A stretch of DNA of 46,450 bases, from positions 1-46,450 of the forward strand of contig CAYZKG010000002.1 in NCBI GenBank assembly GCA_964478915.1. The letters are read 5' to 3'. The notes under the pieces are model-generated. The model was not told the DNA's origin, ran no database searches, and worked only from the letters and a program-made list of their open reading frames with translations. A program made the translations under genes and the position numbers. This stretch comes from CAYJUM01 sp964478915 (GTDB taxonomy: Bacteria; Nitrospirota; Nitrospiria; Nitrospirales; Nitrospiraceae). This document shows, in pieces, positions 14,976 through 22,912 of the stretch (positions are counted from its first letter, which is position 1; every line of letters begins with the position of its first letter).

Positions 14976-16550
14976 TCAGCGGGCCGGCGTGCCTGTGCGC
15001 GCGTCCGGCCTGGCGTCGCGATCCCGCCCGACTAACAGATCGTACGGCGCGTAATCGTCCGTGAGGACGATCCCGGACGGCCAGTCGAGCTCCAACCGGG
15101 AAGACAGCAACCCGATGGCCTCAATTGGAACTTTGCGGTCGGCTGCGAGCAGGCTCAGCTTGACAGGAAACCCCGGGTCGCGCAGCTCGGCAACCGGCCC
15201 GCCCGCAAAAAAAAGCAGGTTCTGGGCGCCGGGCTGGTTGGTCCGCCACGGACCCTTCACGCCGTAGGCCTCTATGTCGGGGAACACGGTGCGTAACGTG
15301 GTCACGACCGCTCTGGCCCGCGCCCGGTCGGGGCCCTCCCCGGATGACGCGAGATTGATCGCCAAGACTCCGCCAGGGCTCAGATGTGAACGAAGCTCGG
15401 TGAAGAATTCCTGGGTCGTCAGGTGAAAGGGAATGAGGTGCCGGGCGAAGACATCGAGCCAGATGAGATCATAGCGGACGGCACTCGACCTCAGGAACAC
15501 GCGGGCATCCTTGACATGGATCCGATGCCGGGGTGCGCCGGGGTAGCCGAAATACTCCCCGGCCAGGCGCACGACCGACGGATCCACCTCCACGATGTCC
15601 AGTTCAAGCTCTGGCCAGCGCTTGGCCAACCACTTGGCGAGCGAGCCGCCGCCGTGTCCTAAAATGAGGGCGCGCCTCGGCTCCGCGGGAAGGGCCAAGC
15701 TGACCAGCATAAGCTGACTATAGGGGAGATACAGCTCGACAGGATCGACCTTCCACATGACGGTGTGGAACGTGCGGTCCAAGATCAGATAGCGAAACAG
15801 GTCATCATCCCGCACTCTCACCTGTTGATACGGGCTGTCTTCCTGGTACAGAGGGGCCGGGAGGACCAGCATCGGATTCAACGCCAGCCACGCCATGAGA
15901 CCGAGCCCTCCCACCGCCGGAGCCATCTTGCGCACCCCCACCGTCATCGCCCGTCTCCACCAGAGCAATCCCAGGAGAACCTGCACACCGCCGAGCACCG
16001 CCACCAGCGTCAGGCTTCCGAGCCAAGTCAGGAGATAAAAAGCGGTGCCCCAGGTACCGACCAGGCTTCCGACCGTCGAGACGGCGATCATCCCTCCGGT
16101 GCGTTGGCCCAGATGGCCGAGATCGGCGATGGACAGGCGAAGCAGAGCGGGCAAGGTGCCGCTGAGACCGAACGCGGGCGGCGCCAGAAGGACCCCCGCC
16201 GCCACGCAAGGCCCCCACCGAGGATCTTCGATCCAGGCCGACAGCTTGAACATCACCGGCTGCCCCAGCCACGCCAAGAGAAAGGTCCATGCCCCGGACG
16301 CCAACAAGAGGGCCGCCAGAACGGCCCCGCTCCGGTGCCGATCCGCCAGCCAGCCCCCCATCGCATAGCCGCTGCTCATGGCTGCCAGGATGACGCCGAT
16401 CAGCGCTCCCCAGACGAAGAGGGAGTTGCCGAACACCGGAGCCAGCAGCCGGCTGCCGAGGATTTCCAGCGCCATGACGACGGCGCCGGTGATGAAGGCG
16501 GTGGCGAACAGCCACAGTCGAGACCACTGCGGGTTAGAGGCGATGGCCAT
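14976..16550 (-). CDS. Membrane protein with spermidine-synthase-like domain
   Basis: The 524-residue product joins a membrane domain of about seven to eight helices (residues 10-225) to a C-terminal SAM-binding, spermidine synthase-like domain. In the latter, LILGHGGGSLAKWL near residue 295 is the glycine-rich loop, DIVEVDPSVVRLAGEYFG gives the acidic ribose-binding residue, and DLIWLDVF and LTDDYAPYDLL match conserved positions near the polyamine site. Such fused SpeE-like membrane proteins are common but their reaction is mostly unproven; polyamine aminopropylation is only one possibility. The C-terminal tail is Arg/Asp-rich and disordered. No clear Shine-Dalgarno precedes ATG 16550. It follows the CBS gene on the same strand with a 62-base gap. 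Confidence 0.85.
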   Translation of the reverse strand: MAIASNPQWSRLWLFATAFITGAVVMALEILGSRLLAPVFGNSLFVWGALIGVILAAMSSGYAMGGWLADRHRSGAVLAALLLASGAWTFLLAWLGQPVMFKLSAWIEDPRWGPCVAAGVLLAPPAFGLSGTLPALLRLSIADLGHLGQRTGGMIAVSTVGSLVGTWGTAFYLLTWLGSLTLVAVLGGVQVLLGLLWWRRAMTVGVRKMAPAVGGLGLMAWLALNPMLVLPAPLYQEDSPYQQVRVRDDDLFRYLILDRTFHTVMWKVDPVELYLPYSQLMLVSLALPAEPRRALILGHGGGSLAKWLAKRWPELELDIVEVDPSVVRLAGEYFGYPGAPRHRIHVKDARVFLRSSAVRYDLIWLDVFARHLIPFHLTTQEFFTELRSHLSPGGVLAINLASSGEGPDRARARAVVTTLRTVFPDIEAYGVKGPWRTNQPGAQNLLFFAGGPVAELRDPGFPVKLSLLAADRKVPIEAIGLLSSRLELDWPSGIVLTDDYAPYDLLVGRDRDARPDARTGTPAR

Positions 16551-16611
16551 ATGAGCTCATGGGGAGGGTAGTACCTGTGACGAGTGGATGTAGGGCGTCA
16601 GGGAGTACCGG

Positions 16612-17022
16612 TCAGAGCGAGCCCCAATTCTTGAAATAGCGGAGCAGGTCGCGCACCGAAATAATCCCCACAATCTGGCCGTCCTGACTGACGGCGAGGT
16701 GCCGGATGGCCTTGACCGCCATCAGGTCGCTCGCCTCGTGGGCGGACCGGTCGATTTCAATGGAGATCACCGGACTGCTCATGACCGCGCCGACCCGTTC
16801 GCGTGCAGGATCCAGGTTGCAGGCCATACCCTTGCGCACGAGGTCGGTCTCGCTGAGGACACCCACATACGACTGGTCGTTCTTGACGAGCAACGCCCCG
16901 ATCCGCGCATCCCGCATCATCCTGGCCGCTTCAGCAAGCGTCGCGTCCGGGCTGATCGTGCGGAGGTCCCGGCTCATCATGACCGCCAGCGGCCTCGCTA
17001 TTGCTCCGCTCTGCACAGCCAT
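16612..17022 (-). CDS. Tandem CBS-domain protein
   Basis: The 136-residue product consists of two CBS motifs forming one Bateman module, residues 10-70 and 77-133 (LVKNDQSYVGVLSETDLVRKG and IRHLAVSQDGQIVGIISVRDLLRYF). There is no attached effector domain. Such stand-alone pairs usually bind adenine nucleotides or SAM and act on a partner protein. A TAAGGAGG site lies upstream of ATG 17022. The inverted-repeat element 17036-17251 begins 14 bases before the start codon, so it occupies the promoter or leader region. Confidence 0.92.
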   Translation of the reverse strand: MAVQSGAIARPLAVMMSRDLRTISPDATLAEAARMMRDARIGALLVKNDQSYVGVLSETDLVRKGMACNLDPARERVGAVMSSPVISIEIDRSAHEASDLMAVKAIRHLAVSQDGQIVGIISVRDLLRYFKNWGSL

Positions 17023-17035
17023 GAAGCGACCTCCT

Positions 17036-17251
17036 TAGCGCGCATTATTCATGACCGCTTCTACTGCAATCGCACATTCGCTGCTACGGCAAGCTGGCAT
17101 GCGGACTTCGCAGCATGCCAGCGGGCGGGCTCGCCGCTCGGTCGGTCAACGTGCTGCAGGGAGCACGCCTCCCTCCTTCGCGGCTCCACGCGCCCGTCTC
17201 GCAACGCGACTGCGCGATTTCGTCACGAACCGTCATGAATAATGCGCGCTA
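17036..17251. repeat. Inverted-repeat element with internal hairpins (copy C)
   Basis: The element is 216 bp with termini TAGCGCGCATTATTCATGA and TCATGAATAATGCGCGCTA, a perfect 19-base inverted repeat whose outer bases differ from those of the other copies but still pair with each other. Hairpin 1 has stem GCTGGCATGC/GCATGCCAGC, hairpin 2 stem CGTGCT/AGCACG. It lies between the CBS gene and the divergent ugd gene, and fills most of the 398 bases between them; the remainder holds the ugd promoter. The dinucleotide TA stands at both outer ends, as after insertion at a TA target. Confidence 0.9.
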
Positions 17252-17318
17252 GCAGCGAGGCGAAAATTGTACTGAAACGTTCTGGGGGTGTCAATCGAGG
17301 TCATCCGCTCAAAAGAGT

Positions 17319-17348
17319 TTGCAGCATGGCCGCATTTCTTGTTATATT
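17319..17348 (+). promoter_or_regulatory. Probable ugd promoter
   Basis: TTGCAG (17319-17324) and TTATAT (17342-17347) are spaced by 17 bases, or TATATT (17343-17348) by 18. The leader to ATG 17421 would be about 67 bases. Confidence 0.5.
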
Positions 17349-17420
17349 TCGCGCCGCCGCGCTCTGCAGGACCGTCATCCGGCACGAGCCGAAGCGGAGC
17401 AGCGGGGAGAAGGGGTTCCC

Positions 17421-18743
17421 ATGCATATCAGCGTCATCGGCACCGGGTATGTCGGGTTAGTGACCGGATGCTGCTTTGCCGAATTTGGGCTGACGGTCGT
17501 CTGCATGGACACCGACGTCCGAAGAATTGCCAGGCTGGAAAAGGGCGATGTGCCGCTGTACGAGCCCGGGCTCACCGAATCGGTCGCGAAGGGATTGCGG
17601 GATGGCCGATTAAGCTTTACCACCGACATCGCCAAGGCGGTCGATCAGGCTCTCGTCATTTTTATCGCGGTGGGGACGCCTTCCCGCTCCGACGGCGCCG
17701 CCGATCTGTCGTACGTCGAGGAGGTCGCGAAAGGGATCGCCCGCTACATGACCGGATACAAGGTCATCGCCACCAAATCGACCGTTCCGGTAGGGACCGG
17801 AGAGAGAATCAGGGATGTGATCCGGGCGCACCAGACCGAGCGGTATCGGTTCGATATCGTGTCGAACCCCGAGTTCCTCAGGGAGGGCTCGGCTATCGAG
17901 GACTTTCTCCGCCCCAACCGGATCGTGATCGGCGCAGAAAGCGCGGAGGCGATCGCGATCATGAAAGACCTCTATCGGCCGCTATACCTCATCGAGACGC
18001 CGTTCGTGATCACCGATGTCGCTTCGGCAGAAATGATCAAGTACGCCTCGAACGCCTTTCTGGCCGCCAAAGTCTCCTTCATCAACGAGATCGCCAATCT
18101 CTGTGAACGGGTCGGCGCCGACATCCAGGTCGTGGCCAAGGGCATGGGCCTGGACCACCGGATCGGAGCGAAGTTCCTGCACGCCGGGCCGGGCTTCGGA
18201 GGTTCTTGTTTTCCCAAAGATCTAGCGGCGTTGATTCAGACCGGCGAACAGGCAGGTTGCGAGATGCGGATCGCCCGTGCCACGTGGAAGGCCAACGAGG
18301 AGCAACGCCGGATCATGGTGGAGAAGATTCGGACGGCGCTCGGCGGGGTCAAGGGGAAGACGGTCGGCGTGTTGGGCCTGTCGTTTAAACCGAATACCGA
18401 TGACCTGCGGGAGTCACCGGCCCTGTGGATCGCCGAACAACTGCTGACCGAAGGATGCGCCCTCCGGGTGTACGATCCGGCAGCCCTCGAGGAGGGAACC
18501 CGCGTGCTGCAAGGAGCCGTTCCGTGCGCGGACGCCTATGATGCCGCTCAGGGAGCCGACGCCTTACTTCTGATCACGGAGTGGAACCAATTCCGCAACC
18601 TGGACTTTGACCGGATCAAGTCGGCGCTGCGGCGTCCGCTCTTCATCGACCTCCGCAATGTCTACGAGCCGGAGCGCCTTGCCGCATTCGGGTTTCAGTA
18701 TGTCTCGGTGGGACGGCCGGACCGTCTCCCGAAACAGGGCTGA
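17421..18743 (+). CDS. ugd: UDP-glucose 6-dehydrogenase
   Basis: The 440-residue product oxidises UDP-glucose to UDP-glucuronate with two NAD+, feeding surface polysaccharide synthesis. GTGYVG (residues 7-12) is the NAD-binding loop, Lys207 lies in EMIKYASNAFLA, and the catalytic Cys263 is in GPGFGGSCFPKDL. The C-terminal NAD/UDP domain includes GLSFKPNTDDLRESP. The frame is open upstream to 17319, but ATG 17421 yields the family N-terminus and has an AAGGGG sequence nearby. It stands alone, with no other polysaccharide gene in the window. A GDP-mannose dehydrogenase relative is possible but the motifs favour UDP-glucose. Confidence 0.94.
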   Translation: MHISVIGTGYVGLVTGCCFAEFGLTVVCMDTDVRRIARLEKGDVPLYEPGLTESVAKGLRDGRLSFTTDIAKAVDQALVIFIAVGTPSRSDGAADLSYVEEVAKGIARYMTGYKVIATKSTVPVGTGERIRDVIRAHQTERYRFDIVSNPEFLREGSAIEDFLRPNRIVIGAESAEAIAIMKDLYRPLYLIETPFVITDVASAEMIKYASNAFLAAKVSFINEIANLCERVGADIQVVAKGMGLDHRIGAKFLHAGPGFGGSCFPKDLAALIQTGEQAGCEMRIARATWKANEEQRRIMVEKIRTALGGVKGKTVGVLGLSFKPNTDDLRESPALWIAEQLLTEGCALRVYDPAALEEGTRVLQGAVPCADAYDAAQGADALLLITEWNQFRNLDFDRIKSALRRPLFIDLRNVYEPERLAAFGFQYVSVGRPDRLPKQG

Positions 18744-18772
18744 GGACCTCCTCACGCCTCACTCCTCACTCC

Positions 18773-19444
18773 TCACGCTGTTTTCGGCTTATACCCCATT
18801 CGATCGAGCACCTTGACGATCTTGGTCTTGAGCGGCTCCTCGGCGTCCGCCAACGCGACGGCGAGCGGCTCGACCGCGGGCTTGCCGATCTTGCGGATAA
18901 TCTCGGTCGCCGATTGGCGGAGTTCATCCTCCTCCGACACCAGGAGCTTGATCAGCGACGGCACCGTGGGCGCCCCCAGTTTGATGAGGGAATCATACGC
19001 GCGCTGGCGGACGTCGCCCACTTCATCGCCGAGGGCTTCGATCAACGGGCCGACCGCTCGCGGGTCTCGGAGATCGCCGAGCGCTTCGGCCGCGTACTTC
19101 CGGTTCAGCCAGTGGGTGTCCTTGAGATCCATCAGCATGGCATCCGCCTTGGCGGTGTTCGGATCCTTCGGGCGGATCTTGAAACCCTTGGCAAGGCGCT
19201 TCCCGCCTTCCTCGACCACCCGGATCGTGGCCCCGTCTCCGGGCTTGATCCTGGCAAGATCTCCGAGAGCTTCTTCCGCCACCTCCAACATCACCGTCTT
19301 GCCGTCGTAGGCCAGCAGTTCCACCTCCAGTTGCTTGGCCTGCAGGTTGACGGACACCACTTTTTCGGTGACCAAATTAAACCCGTCCTTCTTGATCCCG
19401 CCTTTGGGACCGATTTGAATCAGCTTTGGAGCTTCGTCCGCCAT
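18773..19444 (-). CDS. HEAT-repeat protein with N-terminal beta domain
   Basis: The 223-residue product has an N-terminal region of about 110 residues predicted to be beta-rich (IQIGPKGGIKKDGF, then alternating hydrophobic strands up to GFKIRP), followed by about three HEAT/EZ-HEAT repeats (RKYAAEALGDLRDPRAVGPLIEALGD and relatives). The frame reaches 19474; ATG 19444 is chosen because upstream residues are not HEAT-like. It is the last of four HEAT genes on this strand (22488 to 18773). HEAT arrays bind proteins; no enzymatic motif is visible. It ends close to the convergent ugd gene, in a stretch of CTCACGCCTCACT-type simple repeats. Confidence 0.85.
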   Translation of the reverse strand: MADEAPKLIQIGPKGGIKKDGFNLVTEKVVSVNLQAKQLEVELLAYDGKTVMLEVAEEALGDLARIKPGDGATIRVVEEGGKRLAKGFKIRPKDPNTAKADAMLMDLKDTHWLNRKYAAEALGDLRDPRAVGPLIEALGDEVGDVRQRAYDSLIKLGAPTVPSLIKLLVSEEDELRQSATEIIRKIGKPAVEPLAVALADAEEPLKTKIVKVLDRMGYKPKTA

Positions 19445-19484
19445 CGTGTTACCCGCGATGCGTGATCCGTACACCCATCACGCA

Positions 19485-20270
19485 TTACGTCTTCGCGCTC
19501 GGTTTCCAGCCGAGGCTGCTTAGCGCCCCCTCCACCGTTTCCTTCACCATCTCGTTTTCATCTTCGAGCAACGGGAGCAACGACTCGACCGCCCGCTTAT
19601 CGCCCAGTCTGGCCAAGGACTCCGCCGCGTTGCGACGGACCAACCAGTCTTCATCCTTGAGCGCGTTCAGGAGCGGCTCCATACCGCGAGGGTCGCCGAT
19701 CTTCCCCAGCGCCTCGGCGGCATGCCGGCGCACGATCCAATTGTTCCCCGTGAGACTTTCGACCAGAGCGTCCACCGCCCGCACGTCCCCGATCTTCTTG
19801 AGGACCCGGGCCGCATCCTCCCGGACGGTCGCGTCGTTGAGCGCGGCGACGAGGCCGGGCACCGCTCGAGGGTCCCCGATCCGTTCGAGGGCAAACACCG
19901 CCGCGGTGCGAACGGCGCCATCCTTGTCATGCAAGGCCTTCAACAAGGGGGGAACGCTTCGCAGGTCCTTCAGCTTGCCCAAAGCCGTCGCCGCCTGTTC
20001 CCGAACCATCCACTCGTCATCGTCGAGGGCCTCGATCAAGGCATCCGCCGCCGCGGGGCCAGCCTGGACAATGGCGCTGGTCGCAGCCTCCCGGATGACC
20101 TGATCCTCGTCTGCCAGCAAGCCGATCAGGCGCGTCAACGCCGCAGGCCCCATGCGACCCAAGCCGGCCGCCGCATGCTCGCGCAAGGCCTCGTTTTCAT
20201 CCCGCAAGGCCGAGAGCAACTGATCGATCCGATCCACCGGATGGTCCTCCGGCCGTCTTCCCTCACTCAT
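19485..20270 (-). CDS. HEAT-repeat protein
   Basis: The 261-residue product is built almost wholly of about seven to eight HEAT/PBS-lyase-type repeats of 31 residues, each with the pattern VREAAA.ALG.IGDPRAVPPLL.AL.D. There is no signal peptide. It begins with ATG 20270, overlapping the end of the preceding HEAT gene by eight bases, which implies coupled translation. The family includes phycobilin lyase subunits and NblB-like proteins, but here only a scaffold or binding role can be inferred. Confidence 0.88.
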   Translation of the reverse strand: MSEGRRPEDHPVDRIDQLLSALRDENEALREHAAAGLGRMGPAALTRLIGLLADEDQVIREAATSAIVQAGPAAADALIEALDDDEWMVREQAATALGKLKDLRSVPPLLKALHDKDGAVRTAAVFALERIGDPRAVPGLVAALNDATVREDAARVLKKIGDVRAVDALVESLTGNNWIVRRHAAEALGKIGDPRGMEPLLNALKDEDWLVRRNAAESLARLGDKRAVESLLPLLEDENEMVKETVEGALSSLGWKPSAKT

Positions 20271-21369
20271 CAGCGCCGTCCCCCGCTGGTTCGCCTCCCG
20301 GTACGGCCTGGGCGGCCGCGGCGGCGAGCTTGTCCACGATCACTCCGGAGTTATAGGACACGAGGCCGTCACGATCGGTCTTGAGCCTTTGGAACAGCTC
20401 CTCGTGCGGACGCAGCACCTCGATGTCTCTCACCTTGGCCAGCGCCTCCACGGCAAAGATCCGCAAGGGCCGAATCGGGATGGCTTCGATCAGGAGCTCC
20501 ACCGGCCTGGCGTCGCCGATCAGACCCAGGGCCTTGATGGCCAGCTCCTTGACGCCGCTATCCTTGTCGGCCCGAAGCCGTTCCATCAGTCCCTCCACCG
20601 CCCGTACGTCGCCGATCTTCCCCAACAAGTCCGCGGCGGCCTCGCGTACGATCCAATCATCATCCTCGAGATACTCGATCAGGATCTCGACGCTCGGACG
20701 GCCGATGGCCAACAGCTCCTGAACCACCTCCATCCTGACCTGTTCCCGCTCCCCGGGCTCCTCGATGCCGCGCAGCTTGTCGAAGGCTCCATCGATACGG
20801 GTCCGGATCGCGCTCAGCTTTCTGAGCGTCCTGACCGCGATGTCCCCGAGCGCCGGGTCCGTCATGGCATCCACGAGAGCATCGGCGGAGCGAGGATCAA
20901 GCAGGTGTTCCAAAATCGTCCCGGCGGTCACGCGAGCCGTTTCGTCCCGGTGCCTGAGCATGGCACCCAGAGGCTCAATGGCGTTTGGAACGACGCCCAA
21001 CAGCCGGATGACCAGGTCCCGGTGCTCTTCATCGGTCTGCTGGTGCAATTCCTGCACGAGCGCCGCCGCAGCCGCCGTATCCAGTACTCCGGCCATTTGT
21101 TCCAGGGCCACGGCTCCCGCCTTGCGAACCGTCGCGTCCCCATCCTTCAGCAGCCGCACCAGCGGGACGCCGCATTGAGGGTCTTTGATCCTGGCCAACA
21201 TGCCAGCCGCTTCGATTTTCAGCGCGGCGCTTCCGGTGTCCAGAGCCTTGATCAGCCCCTCCACCGCTTTGGGGCCGCCGGACAAACAGGCCGCCGTCGC
21301 CCGCATGCGGCGCCAGTCCTCCTCGTGGACCAGCTCGGAGATGAGCGTCTCGAGACTTTCTTTGGGCAT
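20263..21369 (-). CDS. HEAT-repeat protein, divergent
   Basis: The 368-residue product has HEAT repeats throughout, but several central repeats (residues 100-210) are divergent. The best-preserved ones are IVREAAADLLGKIGDVRAVEGL and the two following. The C-terminus is an Ala/Gly-rich tail. It follows the 364-residue-class HEAT gene after 30 bases and overlaps the next gene by eight bases. No catalytic motif is visible; a protein-binding scaffold is inferred. Confidence 0.87.
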   Translation of the reverse strand: MPKESLETLISELVHEEDWRRMRATAACLSGGPKAVEGLIKALDTGSAALKIEAAGMLARIKDPQCGVPLVRLLKDGDATVRKAGAVALEQMAGVLDTAAAAALVQELHQQTDEEHRDLVIRLLGVVPNAIEPLGAMLRHRDETARVTAGTILEHLLDPRSADALVDAMTDPALGDIAVRTLRKLSAIRTRIDGAFDKLRGIEEPGEREQVRMEVVQELLAIGRPSVEILIEYLEDDDWIVREAAADLLGKIGDVRAVEGLMERLRADKDSGVKELAIKALGLIGDARPVELLIEAIPIRPLRIFAVEALAKVRDIEVLRPHEELFQRLKTDRDGLVSYNSGVIVDKLAAAAAQAVPGGEPAGDGADE

Positions 21370-21399
21370 CGCGTAAGAACTTGGCTATTGATCGCCAGA

Positions 21400-22488
21400 T
21401 CACCGGATTCTGTTCGCCCGCCAGCCGACTCCCGCTAAGGCTTCTTTGACGTGGTACAGGATGTTGCCATCCTGTTCTTTCTTGAGAACTTCCAGCAGAT
21501 ACGGTACGGCTTTCTCCCCAAAGCGGACGAGGGCGGTCGCTGCTTCGCTTCGGATGGTGGTGTCGCGCAGCGCTCCGATCAGCGCCGGGAGAGCCGCCTC
21601 ATCACCGATCATCCCCAGCGCTTTGACCGCCGCTTCCATGGCCAGCATTTCTTCGTCATACCGGTCCTCGCCGCAGCCTTGGATCGGCCGGCTCTGGGCT
21701 GGCCTGTTTGAGCCGGTCACCACACCGATCAGCGCGGGAACGGCCCGTCGGTCCCCGATCTTCCCCAACGCCTCGATGGCCAGCGGCCGAAGGCCTGCTT
21801 CATTCATGGCCACCAGCAGGAACTGGACCGCCCGGGCATCACCGATCTCCCCGAGCGCCCGGGCCGCGTCCTCTCTGATCGCAGCGTCGCGGTCGTTAAA
21901 CAGGACGCCGAGCAGCGGCTCCACGGCCTCGGGCGACCTCATCTTACCGAGGGCCTCTATCGCGTGCAATCGAACCAGCCACTCGTCGTGCGTGAGCGCT
22001 TCCAGCAACAACGGGACCGCGGGCTTTCCGATGCCGACCAGCGCATCGGCGGCATCCTCACGGACCGCTTTCACCTTATCATGCAGCAGCGGCATCAATG
22101 GCTTGATGGCTCGAGGATCCCCGATCCGACCCAGCGCTTTGGCGACATGCATTCTGACAATCCAATCGGGACTCTCCATCACCGCGATCAACCGGTCGAG
22201 GACGCGGGCATCCCCGATCTGCGAGAGAATCTCTGCCGCCGCCTCCTGAACCCCGAGATCCCGATCGAGCAGGCAGGCCCCGAGCGGGAGAATGGACGCC
22301 TCCCCGATTCGGGCCAAGGCCTGCATGGCGGCCTGACGAACGGCACGATCCGGGTCTCTGAGGGCCTCCACCAACGGTCCGACGGCCCGGGTATCTCGAG
22401 AGGACCCCAGGGCTTGCGCCGCCTCTTCGCGAATGGCCCAGTCCTTATCTCTGAGGGCCGCGATCTGTTCCATGACGCTGTCGGCCAT
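21400..22488 (-). CDS. HEAT-repeat protein with cysteine-containing loop
   Basis: The 362-residue product is a regular HEAT array of about eleven repeats. One repeat is split by a loop of about 22 residues (258-280) containing RPIQGCGEDRYDEE, with Cys272. A very similar loop, PVPGC followed by an EE pair, occurs at the same kind of position in the HEAT protein at 24188. The frame begins with TTG 22494, but ATG 22488 is the more probable start; the Shine-Dalgarno is weak (GGAA). It is the first gene of the four-gene HEAT operon. The upstream 418 bases to 22913 contain the repeat 22604-22848 and no gene. Confidence 0.88.
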   Translation of the reverse strand: MADSVMEQIAALRDKDWAIREEAAQALGSSRDTRAVGPLVEALRDPDRAVRQAAMQALARIGEASILPLGACLLDRDLGVQEAAAEILSQIGDARVLDRLIAVMESPDWIVRMHVAKALGRIGDPRAIKPLMPLLHDKVKAVREDAADALVGIGKPAVPLLLEALTHDEWLVRLHAIEALGKMRSPEAVEPLLGVLFNDRDAAIREDAARALGEIGDARAVQFLLVAMNEAGLRPLAIEALGKIGDRRAVPALIGVVTGSNRPAQSRPIQGCGEDRYDEEMLAMEAAVKALGMIGDEAALPALIGALRDTTIRSEAATALVRFGEKAVPYLLEVLKKEQDGNILYHVKEALAGVGWRANRIR

Positions 22489-22603
22489 AACCAAGTATTC
22501 CGCTTTCCAGCCACGGACCTTAACACAGCTTTTTTCGAGCGGTCAACACTCCTCCCCCGGCCGAAGTCGTGTTGACAGATTGAAGCCACATGCGTCACTA
22601 TGC

Positions 22604-22848
22604 TAACCCGCATCATTCATGACGGTTCGTCGCGAAAGCACGTAGTCGCGAAGCGAGACGGGCGCGTGGAGCCGCGAGGGACCGAGGCGTACCGGGGACC
22701 CGTTGCTCTGCTGAATGCAACGGGTGGTCAGTATGTCGACCGACTGAGCGGCGAGCCCGCCCGCCTGCACGCACACTAGGCGCGTGCAGGCTTGTCGCAG
22801 CCGCGAATGCGCGATTGCAGCAGAAGCGTTCATGAATAATGCGGGTTA
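22604..22848. repeat. Inverted-repeat element with internal hairpins (copy D)
   Basis: The element is 245 bp, in the opposite orientation to copies B and C, with termini TAACCCGCATCATTCATGA and TCATGAATAATGCGGGTTA. Hairpin 1 (stem GCCTGCACGC) and hairpin 2 (stem ACCCGTTGC) occupy the same positions as in the other copies but differ in sequence, each arm having changed together with its partner. Hairpin 2 is longer than in B and C and matches the solo hairpin at 14149. It lies between the divergent HEAT operon and the beta-propeller gene, so it separates their promoters. Confidence 0.9.
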
Positions 22849-22912
22849 AGACTTTTACTGGTATCGCTATGCGAGCCACGGAACGCTGAATCTGAAGGTG
22901 AAGGAGGATACA

